NCBI GenBank assembly: GCA_949825045.1
Contig: OX463832.1
Coordinates: 19,462,552-19,526,551 of the forward strand
DNA length: 64,000 nucleotides
Direction of reading: 5' to 3'
From: Argyresthia goedartella
Lineage: Eukaryota; Arthropoda; Insecta; Lepidoptera; Argyresthiidae
Shown: positions 1 through 10,915 of the stretch, piece by piece
Layout: the number at the start of each line of letters is the position of its first letter
Numbering within the stretch: the stretch's first letter is position 1
Made by a program: the position numbers and the translations under genes
The notes under the pieces: generated by a model
What the model was told of the DNA's origin: nothing
Databases searched by the model: none
What the model saw: the letters and a program-made list of their open reading frames with translations, nothing else

Positions 1-1110
1 CGCTCAGCTCAATTTAAAAAAAATGTAACCAGATGGGAAGAGGATACAGTTTATTTTTGAACAGAGAATATGAAAATCTGGCATTTTCTTCTCTTATTTT
101 CTCTCTCATCAATCAGATGCTATTAAATTCACTCCGAATGTTTTGCAAAAAAAGCGTGGGGCAGACGCGTACTGTCTCGTGAACTGGCTTGTGGTACGTC
201 TTGTAATTACAGGCATGCAAGGACGCAGGCAAGTTTAGCTCGCAAGTATATCTGTCGCAGATGATTGGTTAAATCAGACACTTAACTAAATCTCTAGACC
301 GTTAATTAAATACCGACGTTTAACCAAGTCACTATCATTTTGATTTAATTACAGCATCGTCGAAAACGTATAACAATCTGTCTTACCGAAAGCCGGCGGG
401 TTGGAAAACAAGATAGCGTCACGATAACAGCTGATTTGCACAGCTTATATCAGGGAAAAACATTGCGGTAGCTTAGGTGAAGGGTATCCTTCGTGTTAGG
501 TTGATATTTCCCTTTTCAAACTAACTGATTGAAGGAAAATTGTCTTCTTAACATATATTTTGACGTGATAACGTCTTTAAAATCGTTTTAGTCGGGTGAC
601 ATGTTCAGAAACTTGTGTCACACCAAAACCTCACGAGCGCGATCGCAGGTATAACGAGAGAGAGACGGACCGATCTCCCGTCTCATCTCGAGCGCTGCCA
701 GTCATTCCGTGAAACTTGTCACGCGGAATCCTCACGAGCGGAGGCTGGCATAGCGTTCGAGTGAGTGGACTGATCTTCCGTCTCTCTCACTCTAGCGGCA
801 TACAAACGAATGGAGATTTATCACGTAAACATCTCGATCGTAAACCTACTTTACAAACAACCATTTTTTTGTTGATTTAGGAAGTTCCTCGTCCAAAAGT
901 AATATCGCTTCAAAGATGGCTATTTGACAATATCGATCCCCATCCCGGTGGTGCAAGTGCAAAATACATAATTTTTCATTGGTTTTGGGATTTAATACCA
1001 AGCCGAAGTGTGAAAATAAGACAGCAAATATATAGCTTCACATAAAGTGTTAGGGGCTAGCCTATCACCGTAGCTATTGAAATATACAGGCATAACTATA
1101 GGTTTTAAAT
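1..1110. other. Gene-free A/T-rich stretch
   Basis: I see no gene here. Around 610-800 two related segments follow each other, each running from TCACGAGCG through a purine-rich block to a block containing CCGTCTC. This is an old tandem duplication of about 100 bp. Nothing else stands out. Confidence 0.5.
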
Positions 1111-1114
1111 GTGT

Positions 1115-1325
1115 AGGTACTGTGTAAAAGGCTTTTTCCGCATTCTCACCTCAAAATAGCAACTTCGTCGGTTGATTTTGGGATTTCAGGCGGAAAAAAT
1201 ATATTTCTAACTCGTTCGAAAGGCCTAAGAAAAATTCCTAAGGCTTCTTTACGAACCGAGAAGTTTACGGCTCGAGCCGAAGGCCGAAGCCGAATGTAAG
1301 CCTTTGCGAACTCGTAGAAAATCTA
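1115..1325. repeat. Interspersed repeat family X, copy 1
   Basis: This segment shares several blocks with 2240-2440 and 5650-5845: TTTTTCCGC next to CTCAAAATAGC, ACGAACCGAGAAG, CGAGCCGAAGG and CGAACTCGT. One end is an inverted counterpart of the other (TTTCCGC near 1135 and GCGGAAAA near 1190), so the family looks like a small non-autonomous DNA element. No coding capacity is visible. Confidence 0.5.
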
Positions 1326-1326
1326 C

Positions 1327-1495
1327 TATATCTACACACGTATCATAAAACCCTCTTTACTGCGTCCTAAAACCGCATGTTACGACCAGCGTAATGATGG
1401 TATGATATACTACTTGGTAAAAACTCATTCCTTATCTGAATCATCATTATGACCTTAATATTTCGACATATTATGACATTCAAATCATCTCTCGA
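1327..1495 (+). repeat. Partial copy of foldback family Y
   Basis: It begins with TCTACACACGTATCATAAA and CCCTCTTTACTGCGTCC, then runs through a block matching one arm of the inverted repeat at 3612-4216 (ACTCATTCCTTATC, CATATTATGACATTCAAAT). Only one arm is present, so this is a truncated copy or a solo end. Confidence 0.5.
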
Positions 1496-2239
1496 GTTTG
1501 CATGCCCTCCATTAAGTATCAGTCAAATAAAACTGCTATTATGGAAATCAGTGTAGCGCGGTGAATTCTTATAAGAATGGAAACAGAACGGCCTACTTCA
1601 TTTAATATGCAATGTTTAAGCGACGGGTGGCAGACATAGAACCTTGACATTCAAATGTCTTAATAAAAAAAGCCTTGACAATTCGAATGGCAGATGCCAA
1701 ATAAATATACGTAGTATTTTTCATTTTATTTTATGAAATGTTGGCCTGTTTTAAGAAACTGATTTGAAACTTCGAGTAATAGATGTCTAAATCCTTAAAA
1801 TAATGTTTTTAGTAACACCCCTCGTGGCGTCGAATTATCAACATTTTTGAACGGTTACTTGCGGCTGGTTGTTTCTGAACGTACAAATCAATGTCACTCA
1901 CATCAACTCACATGCCACTATTGAACAATTGGTAGGCAATTGCTCCGATGTAGACACTTGGAACCCACAGCCCTTCACGTCCTCCCGGGTAGTGCTAAGA
2001 AACAATAAATCAACACTAAAATATCCAGGTCCACGAAAGAGAACTTGCCCAAATACAGTGAAATATATATAAACACGTGACATAGGCGAAATTAACATAG
2101 GGTGCGTTCGAGATCGGTTAAAAATTACTCCGAGTGATGCGAAAATTACTCCAGAGCGTTCGGAAACAGCCCGAGTGAAACCGATGGTAAACTAACTGTT
2201 ATCCGACAGCTTGCCGATCAGTGTTTTCGAACGGCACAG
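1496..2239. other. Gene-free stretch
   Basis: No supported gene. Short open frames on both strands near 1870-2100 overlap each other, have no recognisable domain, and look like chance. Confidence 0.4.
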
Positions 2240-2440
2240 ATATTGTACATTTCCTACGAGTTCGCAAAGCTTATATTTATGAACCGAGAAGTCTACGGCA
2301 CGAGCCGAAGGTGAGGGACGAAGCGAGGTTCGAAATAGCATTTTCGAACGAGTTAGGAATATAATTTTTCCGCCTGAGAACCCAAAATCAAGCGGCGAAG
2401 CTCAAAGCTGCTATTTTAGGTCAGAAGTCGGAAAAAGTAT
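2240..2440. repeat. Interspersed repeat family X, copy 2
   Basis: It shares GAACCGAGAAG, CACGAGCCGAAGG, CGAACGAGTTA and AACCCAAAATCAAGCGGCGAA with copy 3 at 5650-5845. It is bounded by TTTTCCGCCTGAG and GTCGGAAAAAG blocks. Confidence 0.5.
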
Positions 2441-3010
2441 TTTTCGCACTGGCAAGTACGATTTCTCTCCCTGGTTCAGCGACGTTAAAAATTACCCGAC
2501 AGATGTCAAACAGTGCTTGGCGGGTTTATATAAATCGGGTTAGTTTGACATTGACAAGTTATCCCGTTCGGAAACACGAGCTTCTCGCGCTAGCGTTTGA
2601 TAACCGCATTTCATCTCTCTTTCTGTCATTATCTCCATCTCTTTTCTTTCTCCGAGTGAATTTTCACTCGGTTTCTAGATGTAAGACCGCCATTAATTAA
2701 GAAATTGAACATTCAATAACAATAAAAACATTTCAGAAACTTAAGCAAAACTAGGTAAAACATAACTCTTCACTATATTGTAATGGACTAACTACATTGA
2801 TTTACAGGTTTTACGTATATTTAGCATAAGTCCCAAATAATATAAATTGTTAAATTATAGAAAACCCACGATCAATGCTGCCAAATGTTAAAGGTGAATG
2901 ATGGCTTATTTGTCTCCCTGAGAGAACCTTGAACACATTTATTGCATGATGGCGAGGCATGTTTGGCTCGTCTTCCCCTCTGTCAATAACTCAGTTGTAC
3001 TCACTCAGAA
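2441..3010. other. Gene-free stretch
   Basis: Low-complexity A/T-rich DNA with a C/T-rich patch at 2610-2650. I recognise no gene, RNA or mobile element. Confidence 0.4.
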
Positions 3011-3022
3011 CGTAATAGAAGT

Positions 3023-4216
3023 TTATCTACACACGTATCATAAACCCTCTTTTCAACACACCTGCTCGTAAAGTAGGTCTTATTACAGCGTATTTACACT
3101 GATAATGCAGAATATTACCCATGCCGTGCCTTTTACATTACATTATCGCACTAGTGCCTTTTCATTACATATCTTTTTAAATAGCAAGAAGTATTAATGT
3201 TTCGAAAACAGCTAAGTAGTTATTTGCGTAAATATAAAATTCAATTCAAAATGTGATAAATAATTAAAAAATTTCATGAAACTGCTTGTTAGCTTGTTGG
3301 TATTTATATTTTGACGGTGTATTTTTACCTATAAATACCCAATTTCAAAATTTATAAATATGTGGCTGATTAGCTACTTTGCCGGTGCCCTTATCTCAGA
3401 CTTGCGCGCGCATGCAGCGCTGAGCGCGCGAAAAAATAAAATTACGGCCGCCATCTTTTAAATGGGTTTCTGTTTGTTAAGTTTATTCACAGTATTGCAT
3501 TTCGTTAGTTTTATTTACTTTTCCTCGCAAGTGTGTTGAAAAACGTCGTATGAAACACGTGAGCATTGGTCATTACACTTCTCGTCTCCATGAGTGTAAT
3601 GACCAACATACCACACTTGTATCATAATGTACTATTACTGCGTCCAAAAACCGCACGTTACGATCAGCATAATGTTAAACTACTTTGTAAAAACTCATTT
3701 CTTATCGGAATATTGAACATTATAACCATGATGTGTAAATTTTCTACATATTATGACATTCAAATTTTTAACGCCGATGCCCGCCTGCTTGCCGCCCTAC
3801 TTTGTCTGTGAAGTTGGTACTACAGAACAAGCTAAACAACTCAATGCCACAATGCCGGTCAAACATGCGGTTCCTGAACACATCAAAGAGAGCTTATTAT
3901 ATGTGTGTAGATAAACTAGTGTATGTAACTGTACATAATTAGGCATTAAAACTCGAAAGTGGGTTTATTGCTTGCACTTATTTAGCTTGTTCAGTAGTAC
4001 CAACTTCGCAGACAAACTAGGGGCGGCACGCAGGCGGGCGTCGGCGTTCGAAATTTGAATGTCATAATTTGTCGAAAATTGATACATTATGGTCATAATG
4101 TATCCTGATATCAGATAAGAAATTAGTTTTTACCAATTAGTATAACATTATGCTGATCGTAACGAGCGGGTTTTGGACGCAGTAAAGAGGGTTTATGATA
4201 CGTATGTAGATAAACA
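3023..4216. mobile_element. Foldback-like DNA element, family Y
   Basis: Two inverted arms of about 220 bp (roughly 3612-3835 and 3982-4200) flank a centre of about 150 bp. Shared arm blocks include GCATAATGTTA, GACATTCAAAT, GATGCCCGCCTGC and TTGGTACTACAGAACAAGCT, the last matched on the opposite strand near 3985. The outer motif GTTTATCTACA followed by CGTATCATAAACCCTC lies at 3023-3055 and, inverted, at 4185-4216; a further inverted end lies near 3900-3915. The arms are diverged and no transposase is encoded, so this is a MITE or foldback relic, possibly two nested copies. Confidence 0.55.
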
Positions 4217-5649
4217 ATTATTGATAATAGTTTTTTAGTTTTATAAAGTGGACAAATGAAGAAAATTGTTTTTTTTAGGAATTTTCAGTAATCCTGAAAT
4301 AAATTGTTTATTCAATTATCTCAAAATAGACCTTTAAAATGTTATACATACCTACCGAATTGTTAACCAATTAATTAATTATTTTTTCCATCCTTTCATT
4401 CGGAAAAGTAAGTTTTGCTCCACGACGAGAGGGAGCAAAATGCTACTTTTCTGTTCAAGCTACTTTTTTAATTTATTCATTGGCATGTGCCAATGTGGAA
4501 TGTGCCAATTGAACACAGATCTTAATAAAATAATAGATTGTAATTTCATCGTAATCGATTAAAAACGAACATTTTCAAGTTTAAACTTTAAGAACGTTAT
4601 ATGAAAATAAAAAAATAAAAAACACAATACATTAAATGTTTTATTGAAATCAAAACCATCGATGACTGTTATTGTGAAATTATGAATATTGATATCCGAT
4701 ACCATTGTAATATTCGATCTGAAATTGTTTACACATTGGTAAAAGTAGCACAGGAATATTTTATAATTTTTTTATCCTAGGTGATCTTTCCCTAATCCTT
4801 CACAATCCGCCATTATATAAATAGTAGATTGTTAACCGAGGGCTGAAAAGCACCCATTCCTGACGAGATGTAGTTCGAGGTAGAAATGGGTGCTATCACC
4901 CGAGTAAAACACTCTACTTTTCATTACGAATACGAGGAAAGTAAACACAAGCCAGTTAAAATCAAAATTATTTTATTAAAAAACAAACAAATTCAAGTTT
5001 AAAAATACTACTCATAAAAAAAGTAATTTCGGTGCCCCCGTTGATGTCTTTTACTTTGAGCATAACATTAAAAAAAATACTTCCGTTTTATGGCTGTATA
5101 GGTTACTACCATTGCGTTGTTCAATATAAACTGCGATTCATATATTTTTTTTAAATACTTTTCTGCTTTAGAGCAGGCATGTACCACTTTCAGCACGGTG
5201 CATGGATGAACAATGACCCCCTTTCAGAGTATGAGTAATGAAAAAAAGTTTTGTTTTCGTTGTTCGATTACTGTAAAAGTGGTGAAACTATAATTCAAAT
5301 TATAGTTATTTAATTATTTTTAGAGCATTTATTTAAATTTTCCTCATAGTCGTCGGTGTGAAAAATTGTATGTGTCATTCAGGAACAAAATTATTTTCGT
5401 CATGGGCGTAAACGCTTGAATCCTTCGTTACGCTCAGGAATCTAACTTAGAATCGGAATCAAGAAATTAACTATCGTAAAATCCTTCGCTTCACTCTTGA
5501 TTCTATTTCCCACCGCCCTCGTCGTAAACACATCATTTTGCTCTCTTGAGACACAAATAACTATCGAGGTAACTGTTGAAACGTAACTTTTTTGACGACT
5601 TTGTATAATTACTTAATACCTATGTACCAATACTTTAAAATAATGTGAT
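4217..5649. other. Gene-free stretch
   Basis: A/T-rich DNA with no recognisable coding region. A short imperfect inverted repeat around 4405-4450 (AAAAGTAAGTTTTGCTCC against GGAGCAAAATGCTACTTTT) is the only structure I see. Confidence 0.4.
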
Positions 5650-5845
5650 AGTACATTTCAAACGAGTTTGCAAAGGCTTATAGTTTACGAACCTTGCTAC
5701 AACCCTCGCCTTCGGCTCGTGCCATAAACTTCTCAGTTCGTAAAGAAGCCTTTGCGAACGAGTTACGAATATAAGTTTTCCGCCTCAGAACCCAAAATCA
5801 AGCGGCGAAGGTGGTATTTTGAGGTTAGATGGCGGAAAATAACCC
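5650..5845. repeat. Interspersed repeat family X, copy 3
   Basis: It carries CTTCGGCTCGTGCC, CTCAGTTCGTAAAGAAGCC, CGAACGAGTTACGAATATAA and AACCCAAAATCAAGCGGCGA, as in the two earlier copies. The left part is in opposite orientation to the right, which agrees with an inverted-repeat element. Confidence 0.5.
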
Positions 5846-6189
5846 AACAAACAACTGCCAGTTTTAGTTTATCAAAAAAAATAAACTAACAATTTTTAAC
5901 CTCTCGATGTATTTTTCTAATCCAATAGATATTACTCCGATTTTATTGTATCGTTTTTTTTTTTGCTACATTATAAGAACGTACTTAGTTGTTAGCGGCG
6001 ACTTTCGTCAAATATTACATATTTTCGCCAACGCTTTTTTGGTCAAGTACCTACTAGAATCATCCAGCCCTCCTTTTATAAAAAACGGTATTCGTCTTGA
6101 CCGCTTTTGTACAGTTACCTTCAGTTCTAGATAATGCTGCTGGTACCTAACCTACATACTAAAATTTACCAGCCCAGCCTATAAGAGTA

Positions 6190-6535
6190 ATAAAAATAAA
6201 GAAAAAAAAACTTTTTTAAAAACAAGCTTTTATTAACTTTTGTAACTAAAAAGTTTAAAATAAATTAACTCCAATAACAAATATATCACTTTATAAGTTC
6301 ATTGTAACCTTTAACGACAATTAAGCTTCTTCGTCTACGACAAAATAATTACATACCGTACATAATTATGTATTTTTAACATTAAAACCTTTACACTTTA
6401 ATTGTTAAATCTTCCCGTTTTTAACACAGTCCAATTTTATAAATAAAAGCGTTAATTTATTTCAAACTTTTTAGTTCATTTTTATAAAAGCTTGTTTTTA
6501 AAAAAGTTTTTTTTTTTATTTTTTTTTTATTTTTG
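6190..6535. mobile_element. A/T-rich inverted-repeat element (MITE-like)
   Basis: About 75 bp at 6190-6265 recurs inverted at 6450-6535. Both arms contain CTTTTTTAAAAACAAGCTTT, a stretch resembling AACTAAAAAGTTT, and AAATAAATTAAC. The 185-bp centre has no coding capacity. The pattern fits a small non-autonomous DNA transposon; its superfamily cannot be assigned because no clear target duplication was found. Confidence 0.5.
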
Positions 6536-6879
6536 ACTTTTTAGTATTTTTAAATCGAGATTTACAACGACGTAGTTTGTAGCACGTAGTAGCGTGTTTC
6601 CGTTATGTATGTTCCGTAGTACGTTCATATAATATGTGCTGCTTTGAGCACTTAAAGTTTATGTATTTTATTTATTTATATATGTATTTTTTTACATTGT
6701 TGTCGTAAGTTAAACTAATGTTTTAATTAGTTATGTAATCACCAGTTATTTATTTGTAACGTTTCTCATTCTATCCATTTCTTTTAATGCATCAACATTG
6801 CAAGGTTTCTTCGAAGTCAACTTCGAGCAGTCAAGTTCTTCGATTTGAAGACCTGCTAAAGACTTAACTCGGCTTTGGG

Positions 6880-7340
6880 GTCGGACATCTAGTATCAAAG
6901 TACTCGTCAAAACAAATTAAACTAGCCCAAACTCGATGGGGTTGCTTCGTTTAATTATGGAGTTCCTATGGGCCACCTTCCAGCTCCATCATCAGACCCT
7001 GGTTACCATCTAGGGTCAAAGTACTCGTCAAGACAAATTAAGTGAGCCCAAACGCGATGGGGTTGCGTCGTTTAATTATGGAGATCCTATGGGCCACCTT
7101 CCAGCTCCATCATCAGATCCTGGTTACCATCTAGTGCCAAAGTACTCGTCAAGACAAATTAAACGAGCCCAAACTCGATGAGGTCGCGTCGTTTAATGAC
7201 GGAGTTCCTATGGCCACCTTCAATCGGAAACCGGGAAGTGGATCAAATTTAACTTGCAAGATTTGATTACAGACAGACAGACAGACAACGGGACAGGTGA
7301 AACTAAACAAAAGCTTGTAATTGTGAAATGTGTAATAATA
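6880..7340 (+). mobile_element. RTE-like LINE 3' end with 121-bp tandem repeats
   Basis: Three tandem copies of a unit of about 121 bp start near 6887, 7007 and 7128; each contains CAAAGTACTCGTCAA, a GAGCCCAAAC-type block and CACCTTC. They run into ACAGACAGACAGACAACGGG, ACAGGTGAAACTAAA and a short (AAT)n tail. As I recall, that ending is typical of widespread lepidopteran RTE-type LINE 3' ends. The reverse transcriptase is absent, so this is a strongly 5'-truncated copy. Confidence 0.55.
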
Positions 7341-7585
7341 ATAATAATACCTTGGACACTATTTACACACATTGATCTAGCCCCAAACTAGGATCCCCTG
7401 TATCTTGGGTACTAGACAACGATACACGTACTTATATAGATAAATATTATACTTAGATAGACAAACAGCCATGACTAGGGTACAAGCATCCGTTCTCATC
7501 AAACAAATATTTGTCCCCACCGGGACTCGAACCCAGGACCCTTGGCTCCGTAGGCAGGGACACTGTCGACTCGGCCATTCGGGTC
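7341..7585 (-). mobile_element. tRNA-derived SINE family A, copy 1
   Basis: Read on the minus strand, the head (7510-7585) looks like a tRNA gene. It has a TGGCCGAGTCG A-box-like motif followed about 45 bases later by GGGTTCGAGTCCC, a good match to the RNA polymerase III B box. The body and tail (TAGCCCCAAACTAGG, ACTAGACAACGATACAC) are shared with the copy at 34761-34973. Not a functional tRNA gene: the stems do not continue. Confidence 0.7.
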
Positions 7586-7684
7586 TTCAAGGTGTAGATA
7601 TTAGTAATAGCAAAACGGATTAGTTGATCACTAGAACCTTCGTGTGCATATGGGCTATTAATAAATAATAATAAATGTGGTTCA

Positions 7685-7952
7685 TTGATGTCCCCACCGA
7701 TGGGCACAGGCCTTTACCAGGATACAAGTAAGATTAAGCCATACTCCACCACGCTGGCTCAGTGCGGGTTGATGGAGAGGTTTTTACGTAGCCATAGTAG
7801 CCGGGACCTACAGCTTAACGTGTCATCCGAAACACTGAACGTCCGATACTGTACTTAAGATAAATTAATTATCTCATTGGTACATGGTCAGGGTTTGAAC
7901 CTGCATCTCCTGTGTGAGAAGCAAGCGTCAAACCCATTAGACCATGAAGCTC
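7685..7952 (-). mobile_element. tRNA-derived SINE family B, copy 1
   Basis: On the minus strand the head reads CATGGTCTAATGGGTTTGA (A-box region), then GGTTCAAACCC (B box). The body contains AAGATAAATTAATTATCTCA, also present at about 32277 and 44550, and the tail has CACCACGCTGGCTCAGTGCG, a block common in lepidopteran interspersed repeats. The pol III promoter elements identify a SINE. Confidence 0.65.
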
Positions 7953-8088
7953 TTTTTATGGGCTATTTCTTTTTGGTCCAGGCCAATATACATTTAACTG
8001 GTCACCAAATTGAGTAAAATGCAGTTTCATTCCAAATTAACTAAATGTTTACCAACATTTTACACCCTATTGAGGCTGTTATTTAATC

Positions 8089-8390
8089 GCACATCAAAAA
8101 TACTGATTTGCGCGACAAAAAAGGATCAGCAATAACACGTTTTTTGTTTTAAATATTTAATGAGTACTTAAGTTCATATTTTAAATACTTAAAATATGAA
8201 CTTAAGTACTCATTAAATATTTAAAACAAAAAACGTGTTATTGCTGATCCTTTTTTGTTGTTCTTACATGATGAACCTAACACGAAGGATAAAGGGGGCT
8301 TCACTTCGATCACCCTCTTTACCCTTCACCTTAAGCTACCGCAGCAAATATAAGGGATATTTGCTGTGCAAATCAGTATTTTTGATGTGC
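8089..8390. mobile_element. MITE family Z, copy 1, with perfect palindrome
   Basis: The ends are inverted 23-bp repeats (8089-8111 and 8368-8390) carrying ATCAAAAATACTGATTTGC. Related but incomplete copies lie at 25681-25930 and 48595-48795, all sharing AACCTAACACGAAGGATAAA and a GGGGGCTTC block. This copy also contains a perfect palindrome with 70-bp arms and a 4-base centre (8115-8258). No target duplication could be fixed and no protein is encoded. Confidence 0.65.
8115..8258. repeat. Perfect 70-bp-arm palindrome
   Basis: Arms 8115-8184 and 8189-8258 are exact reverse complements around a centre ATAC at 8185-8188. The related copy at 48640-48710 has only a weak version of this symmetry, so the perfection here suggests a recent inverted duplication rather than a conserved hairpin. 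Confidence 0.9.
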
Positions 8391-8600
8391 AGTTTTATAT
8401 TCCCTGGCTCTGGCAGAATATCAGAGTCACAGATTCGTCTGTAACATTGCTGAGTCAGGGCCATTTCATTGTCGCGGCACAGTCACAGAGCCACATAGTG
8501 ATCCTTACTTTCCTTATTTTTGCTGTGTTAATTATAATTATTTTCAATGTTTTATTTAATTTCTTTGATTTTTTTTTGTCATAATTATTTTTTGTGGTTT
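8391..8600. repeat. Repeat block adjoining MITE Z, shared with 25681-25740
   Basis: GGCTCTGGCAGAATA, then TCGTCTGT and ACATTGCTGAGTCAGGGCCA recur at 25681-25738 next to the other copy of MITE Z. The repeat therefore extends beyond the short inverted ends, or the two elements often insert together. Confidence 0.5.
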
Positions 8601-8629
8601 GTAATTTGTAAATAATCAATAATGTTTTT

Positions 8630-9517
8630 GTGTTTGTACCGAAAATTGTCAGTTGTTACAATAGAAAGACTGCTGATAGAGGTGGTTCTTTAATCTTAGT
8701 AAAAAATAATATTAAGGTGAAACAACGGAAAGATATTCTTACACTTACTGTGGAAAGACATATAGAGGTATCTTGTGTTGAGTTGGATAGCCATATTATT
8801 GTTTGTGTCTACAGACCTCCAAGAGATGAAAAAGGCCATGGCAATTTTGAAATATTCGAGAAAATTATGGAGGAAGCCCTCATTAAACTTTGTAATAACA
8901 GTAAAAAGTTAATTATTTGTGGCGATCTTAATGTAGATTTGCTTGTAGATACAACACTGAAGCGACGATTAATAACTCTGTTCAAATCATTTAATTTATG
9001 TCATGTATTTCTAGAGCCGACTAGAATTACACTTACAAGCCAAACTTGCTTAGATAACGTTTTTTGTGACTGTGCATTCACAAGTAAAAATGTTATGAAC
9101 TGTTTACCATCCGATCACAGTGGTCAAACAGTGTCATTCCAAATTACTAGTGAAAATAAGACTGATCCATCATTTTATAGGCCTATTACATCCCATAGAC
9201 TAGAGATTTATATGAAAAACTTAGATATGGGTTTGCCAGTACCGGATTTTGATGAACAGAACCCGAACAAAATCTATTCTGATTTCTTCAACATTATTCA
9301 AACAGAATTCAATACAGTTTTTAAATTAAAAAAAGTCAGTGCCAACAACGGTAAATCTAAATTTAATGACTGGGCAACATTTGGAATTCGTAAAAGTAGA
9401 GCTATCTTGTATGATCTTTATGAACAAAAAACCTATAACTTTGATATAAAATTTCATGAATATGTAAAAAAATATTCCAAAACTTTCAAGTTGGTTTGTA
9501 GAACTGCAAAAACTTAA
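8630..9517 (+). pseudogene. LINE 1 endonuclease domain (5'-truncated)
   Basis: It encodes about 295 residues of an exonuclease-endonuclease-phosphatase fold that nicks target DNA to start reverse transcription. Visible motifs are VYRPPRD (about residues 60-66), ICGDLNVD (about 97-104) and LPSDHSGQTVSF (about 159-170); the last carries the Asp-His pair of the active site. The N-terminal catalytic Asn and Glu region is missing. The first in-frame codons come from non-element DNA, so no true start exists. The frame closes at 9517, and the linker continues in another frame from 9554. Confidence 0.85.
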
Positions 9518-9553
9518 CACATAAATAGAAAAATACAAAATTCAAATAATAGA

Positions 9554-10915
9554 ATGAAAACGGTTTGGCAAATCATAAACCGTGAAACTGGCAAAGTTAT
9601 ACCAAGGGATAATGATTTCTGCTTAAAGATAGGTGATGATGTTGTTAAATCCAACGCTGAGGTAGCTCGAGCTTTTGAAACATTCTTCACCAATGCACCC
9701 TTACTCACAACAGAGCGTCTAAATTCATCTCCATATAAAGCAGAGGTTTTGTTAAAAAACAGCACTAGCATCAGTATGTAGATCTTAAATTGTATCATGT
9801 ATGTCCCCAGGATATTGTTAAAACGTATAGATTACTTAACTTAAAAAATACTGAAGACCTGTCGGGTATGTCAGTCAAAGTCATTGGTTCAATAATACTT
9901 GTTATAGCCCCACACCTAGCTTATATATTTAATAAATGTGTTGATGATGGAGCTTTCCCAGACCTCATGAAACACAGTAAACTTATACCTCTGTTCAAGT
10001 CGGGAGACAAGGGTGATCCGTCAAATTTCAGACCAATATCGGTTCTTCCAGCACTAAGTAAAATTTTTGAAATGATTATACTCAATCAAATGCTCTCACA
10101 CGGTACGGTTGAAGTGTGAGAGACACTTCAACCGTACAAATCAACTCCACGCCAAGCAATACGGTTTCACTAGGGTTAAATCGACTACGGATGCAGGTAT
10201 TACCCTTATATCTCATGTTTATTCTGCATGGCAATCCGCACAGGATGCTATCGGTGTTTTTTGCGATCTGTCGAAGGCATTTGATTGTGTTGATCATGAG
10301 ACGTTACTAATGAAATTAAATCATTACGGAGTTAGAAATAAAGCGTTGGATCTACTAAGATCATACCTAAGCAATAGAATTCAAAAGGCAGAAGTAAACG
10401 GCGTTAAATTTGATGGATCGGGGGTAAAAATTGGCGTTCCACAAGGTTCCATATTAGGCCCTTTCTTATTCCTGGTATATATTAACGATCTGCCTTTTAT
10501 GGTGGAGAAATTGACTAACATAGTGTCGTTTGCTGATGATACTTCACTGGTCTTCAAAATTGAAAGACAAAAAGAAGATTTTGATGATGTCAATAGAATT
10601 TTTTCTTTAACCTTGAATTGGTTCACAGTTGACAATTTATTGTTAAATGCTGGTAAAACCAAATGTATCAAAATCTCACTTCCAAATGTCAGGCAAGTTG
10701 GGACCAGTTTAGTGTTGGACAGCAATACGTCAGAATTAGTAAATGACACGAAGTTTCTTGGAATAACCATTGATAATAAATTGCAGTGGGGACCCCACAT
10801 AGAAAAATTGGCTGGTAAATTAAGTTCTGCGGCTTACGCTGTTAGGAACATCAGACAAAACACGGATGTGGCTACATCTAGGCTAGTATATTGTCGTGTG
10901 ACGACAAGAACCTAA
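9554..10915 (+). pseudogene. LINE 1 reverse transcriptase, frameshifted
   Basis: Reverse transcriptase spread over three frames (9554-9781, 9790-10119, 10109-10915). Motifs in order are PLFKSGDKGDPSNFRPIS (fingers), CDLSKAFDCVDH (block A), GVPQGSILGPFLFLVYINDL (block B) and SFADDTSLV with the catalytic Asp pair (10531-10550), then KFLGITID and WGPHI. The second break, near 10091-10135, is an inserted inverted copy of the adjoining 20 bases. The last frame runs into the solo LTR at 10892. Confidence 0.85.

Noticed and set aside
7510..7585. A tRNA gene
   Set aside because: The pol III boxes match but the cloverleaf stems do not, and the body continues as a repeat shared with another locus: a SINE.
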